Origin: a bacterium
GTDB lineage: Bacteria; Krumholzibacteriota; Krumholzibacteriia; Krumholzibacteriales; WJIX01
Direction: 5' to 3'
Assembly: GCA_021160845.1 (NCBI GenBank)
Contig: JAGHBT010000175.1
Location: 1 to 8,107, forward strand
Length of the DNA stretch: 8,107 nucleotides
Under the pieces are notes generated by a model. It saw nothing but the letters and a program-made list of their open reading frames with translations. It was not told the origin of the DNA and searched no databases. The position numbers were made by a program, and so were the translations under genes. The first letter of the stretch is position 1. Each line of letters begins with the position of its first letter. Below are positions 5,842 to 8,107 of the stretch, piece after piece.

Positions 5842-8022
5842 ATGGAATATATGGAGATTGCTGTTTATGCGCTGGTTTTTTTCGGCGGGATGGGGCTGTT
5901 TCTCTATAGTTTATTTAAACATTTTATTTCCGTTACTATAGGAAAACCGGAAAACAGATTCTCCCATATAGGCAAACGGATAATAAACCTTTTTGTGTAT
6001 GTACTCGGACAAAAGAGAGTGCGGATGGAACCGGCCGGTTACATCCATTTTATCATTTTCTGGGGATTTCTTATCCATCTCTTTTCTACAGGCGAGGCCT
6101 TTCTCTTGGGGTTTTTACCCGCTAGAGTACATGAAACGATAAACTTCTCCTTTATCCCAGGGTATCATTATATTCTCGGGGTCGAGGATGTTGTAGGAGG
6201 TCTGGTAATTGTAATAGTTATCATTGCCCTTTACCGAAGGATTTTTATCAGACCCGAAAGATTGGGTAGAGACAGAGCGTCATTGACTGACGGTATTACT
6301 ATTCTCGGATTTATTCTTGTGCATATGGTACTTTTGTTTTTAACCACTGGTATTGAAATGGCTTATTATACAAGGGAAGTAGCGACACATATTCCCCCCC
6401 GTTTTGATCCTGGTTATCTCTACTTGCAGCCTGTTGTTAAGAATCTTTTTATGCCGATATTCCAAAGTATTACAGATTACAGTCAGCTTCATTTTTTCAG
6501 CAGGATATTCTGGTGGGTACACATGATCGTTCTTCTTGGCTTCCTTACTTATATAACCCCATTTTCAAAGAGAGTAAAGAAGCTTGGTGTGTCCAAGCAC
6601 ATACATATTCTTTTTGTGATACTCAATGTCTTCTTTTCCAAGTTGACTTCAAAGGGTGAAATACAGAAGATGGATATTGAAGATGAAGAAGTGGAATCTT
6701 TCGGTATATCCAGCCTGGAAGAATTCACCTGGAAAGAAAATCTCGATCTTATTGCCTGCACCAAATGTGGCCGCTGTCAGGAATATTGTCCCGCTTATAA
6801 TACGGGTAAGGCACTGAATCCGAAGGATATTATAGGGGATTTGAGGCATCATTTGATTGATGTAGGCGGTGCAATATTAAAAAAACAAAAATATAAGAAA
6901 CGCAAAGCAGCAACTGAAGAAAGTGCCGATAGAGAAGAACCGCGTTTTTCAGACGAAGAAAAGAAATTAATGGGCAAAAATCTTCCATACGATATTATCG
7001 GAACAGAGGCGTTATGGAACTGTACAACTTGTGGTGCTTGTGTTGAGGTGTGCCCGGCAATGATAGAGCATATAGACAAGATTGTCGGTATGCGCCGGTA
7101 TCTTACATCTATGGAAAGTTCTTTCCCCAAAGAGATGCAACCTATCTTTGAGGGGTGGCAGAAGAACTCGAATCCCTGGAACATAGGCTACGATGTGAGA
7201 GAGGACTGGGTGAAGAATCTGAAAAAACCCGTCAAAATTTTAAACGACGGGGACGAAGTGGATATACTCTTTTATGTCGGCTGTATGAATTCTTTTGATC
7301 CCAGGGCTTTGAAAGTTACAAAGGCATTTGTAGGGATTCTCCAGCAGGCCGGCGTAGACTTTGGCATATTGGGCAAACGGGAAAAATGCTGTGGAGAAAC
7401 GGCAAAAAGAATGGGAAATGAACTTGTAGCGCAGATGATGATTCAGGAAAATATTGAAAACTTCAAGAGTGTCAAGTTCAATCGTATCGTTACAATATGT
7501 CCTCACTGTTTCAATACACTCAAGAATGAATATCAACAGTTCGGCGGTGAATATGAAGTGATAACACATTTACAGATAATAGACGAACTTTTAGAAGAAG
7601 GTAGAATTGAGCTTAAGAAGAGTATTAACAAAGTTTTCACATATCACGATTCCTGTTATCTGGGCAGGCATAACAATATCTACGAGTTGCCTCGAAGAAT
7701 TATTAAGCGAATCGATGGAGTCAAGCTCAAAGAGATGGAACACCATCACAAGAAGAGTTTCTGTTGCGGCGGCGGTGGCGGTATGATGTGGATCGATGAA
7801 GAGAGCGATGAGGAGAAGGGTATATACAGAATAAATGAAGTTCGCACACAAGAGGCGCTGGACAAAAATGTTGAAGGGGTAGCTACTGCCTGCCCCTACT
7901 GCATGACGATGTTCGAGGACGGTTTGAAAGCAAAGGACAAAGAAGAAGATATGAAAATTTCTGATATCGCCGAGCTTGTCTACATTGCGATGGATATTGA
8001 AGAAGAACCGGATTTCCTTTAG
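5842..8022 (+). CDS. etfD: Membrane ETF:quinone oxidoreductase, EtfD/EMO type (cytochrome b plus heterodisulfide-reductase-like FeS)
   Basis: Predicted to pass electrons from reduced EtfAB to the (mena)quinone pool, replacing the mitochondrial-type ETF-QO flavoprotein. The 726 residues divide into a NarI-like membrane domain with five likely helices (about 5-27, 67-93, 108-132, 149-172, 222-245), containing His69, His79, His161 and His227 as possible haem b ligands; two 4Fe-4S ferredoxin motifs, C306-C309-C312-C316-P and C394-C397-C400-C404-P; and two complete CCG domains (Cys481, Cys516-517, Cys553, Cys556; and Cys605, Cys641-642, Cys684, Cys687), as in HdrB/HdrD and GlpC, the second with CCGGGGG. 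All cluster cysteines are present. A Lys/Glu-rich segment (about 347-376) separates the ferredoxin motifs. Its place after etfBA is the usual context of EMO in Geobacter and Syntrophus and parallels the function of mycobacterial EtfD. The quinone type and haem count are inference. Confidence 0.92.
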   Translation: MEYMEIAVYALVFFGGMGLFLYSLFKHFISVTIGKPENRFSHIGKRIINLFVYVLGQKRVRMEPAGYIHFIIFWGFLIHLFSTGEAFLLGFLPARVHETINFSFIPGYHYILGVEDVVGGLVIVIVIIALYRRIFIRPERLGRDRASLTDGITILGFILVHMVLLFLTTGIEMAYYTREVATHIPPRFDPGYLYLQPVVKNLFMPIFQSITDYSQLHFFSRIFWWVHMIVLLGFLTYITPFSKRVKKLGVSKHIHILFVILNVFFSKLTSKGEIQKMDIEDEEVESFGISSLEEFTWKENLDLIACTKCGRCQEYCPAYNTGKALNPKDIIGDLRHHLIDVGGAILKKQKYKKRKAATEESADREEPRFSDEEKKLMGKNLPYDIIGTEALWNCTTCGACVEVCPAMIEHIDKIVGMRRYLTSMESSFPKEMQPIFEGWQKNSNPWNIGYDVREDWVKNLKKPVKILNDGDEVDILFYVGCMNSFDPRALKVTKAFVGILQQAGVDFGILGKREKCCGETAKRMGNELVAQMMIQENIENFKSVKFNRIVTICPHCFNTLKNEYQQFGGEYEVITHLQIIDELLEEGRIELKKSINKVFTYHDSCYLGRHNNIYELPRRIIKRIDGVKLKEMEHHHKKSFCCGGGGGMMWIDEESDEEKGIYRINEVRTQEALDKNVEGVATACPYCMTMFEDGLKAKDKEEDMKISDIAELVYIAMDIEEEPDFL

Positions 8023-8107
8023 AACCGCTTGGATAGCGACAGTGAAATCATCGTTATTGAGAAGTCGTCTTCCTTTCTTGTATGACGTTCAGGATCGTGT
8101 ATTATAA
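8023..8107. other. Short non-coding tail after etfD
   Basis: No coding frame with a ribosome site and no terminator with a T-run is seen in these 85 bases. A small palindrome GAAGTCGTCTTC lies at 8061-8072. A weak promoter-like pair, TTGTAT (8078-8083) and TATTAT (8100-8105) with 16 bases between, lies at the edge and may belong to a gene beyond the window. Confidence 0.3.

Noticed and set aside
6849..7184. Open frame of 111 codons on the minus strand
   Set aside because: It lies wholly within etfD, whose strong family motifs cover the same bases; the translation resembles nothing known and has no ribosome site that I can support.
7240..7569. Open frame of 109 codons on the minus strand
   Set aside because: It is a shadow of the first CCG domain of etfD.
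8078..8105. Promoter for a downstream gene (TTGTAT-N16-TATTAT)
   Set aside because: The match is only partial and the gene it would serve is outside the window, so it is mentioned only as part of the tail and not listed as a promoter.

Overview
The window (8107 bases, moderately AT-rich) looks like chromosomal DNA of an uncultured or little-studied Gram-negative bacterium of the Fibrobacteres-Chlorobi-Bacteroidetes (FCB) type or a related candidate phylum. The clue is the first gene, whose C-terminus has the N-PNPFNPST tail module (FlgD-like Ig / type IX secretion sorting type) typical of secreted proteins there. The species cannot be fixed from this sequence. All real genes are on the + strand. 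I see no RNA gene, insertion sequence, CRISPR array or prophage gene.

Layout. (1) Bases 1-2460: the 3' part of a large secreted protein whose start lies outside the window. It holds an Ig-like region, a fibronectin-III-like domain, eight FG-GAP-type calcium-loop repeats forming a predicted beta-propeller, a second Fn3-like domain and the sorting module. (2) Bases 2461-2769: a 309-base non-coding region with two promoter-like sequences, several inverted repeats and a GC-rich hairpin. (3) Bases 2770-8022: four co-directional genes separated by 36, 42 and 60 bases, each with a Shine-Dalgarno site: an acyl-CoA dehydrogenase, etfB, etfA and a membrane-anchored iron-sulfur oxidoreductase of the EtfD/EMO (ETF:menaquinone oxidoreductase) type. 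(4) Bases 8023-8107: a short non-coding tail with a weak promoter-like sequence.

The four-gene cluster reads as one complete electron path. The dehydrogenase oxidises an acyl-CoA to the enoyl-CoA, its FAD passes electrons to the EtfAB heterodimer, and EtfD (predicted b-type haem membrane domain, two ferredoxin-type 4Fe-4S motifs and two CCG domains) passes them to the quinone pool. This arrangement is known from Geobacter and syntrophic fatty-acid oxidisers (EMO) and from Mycobacterium (EtfD), so it is not a new system as such. Less ordinary points are the mixed signature of EtfB, the structured region in front of the operon, and the two-level repeat structure of the propeller in the secreted protein.
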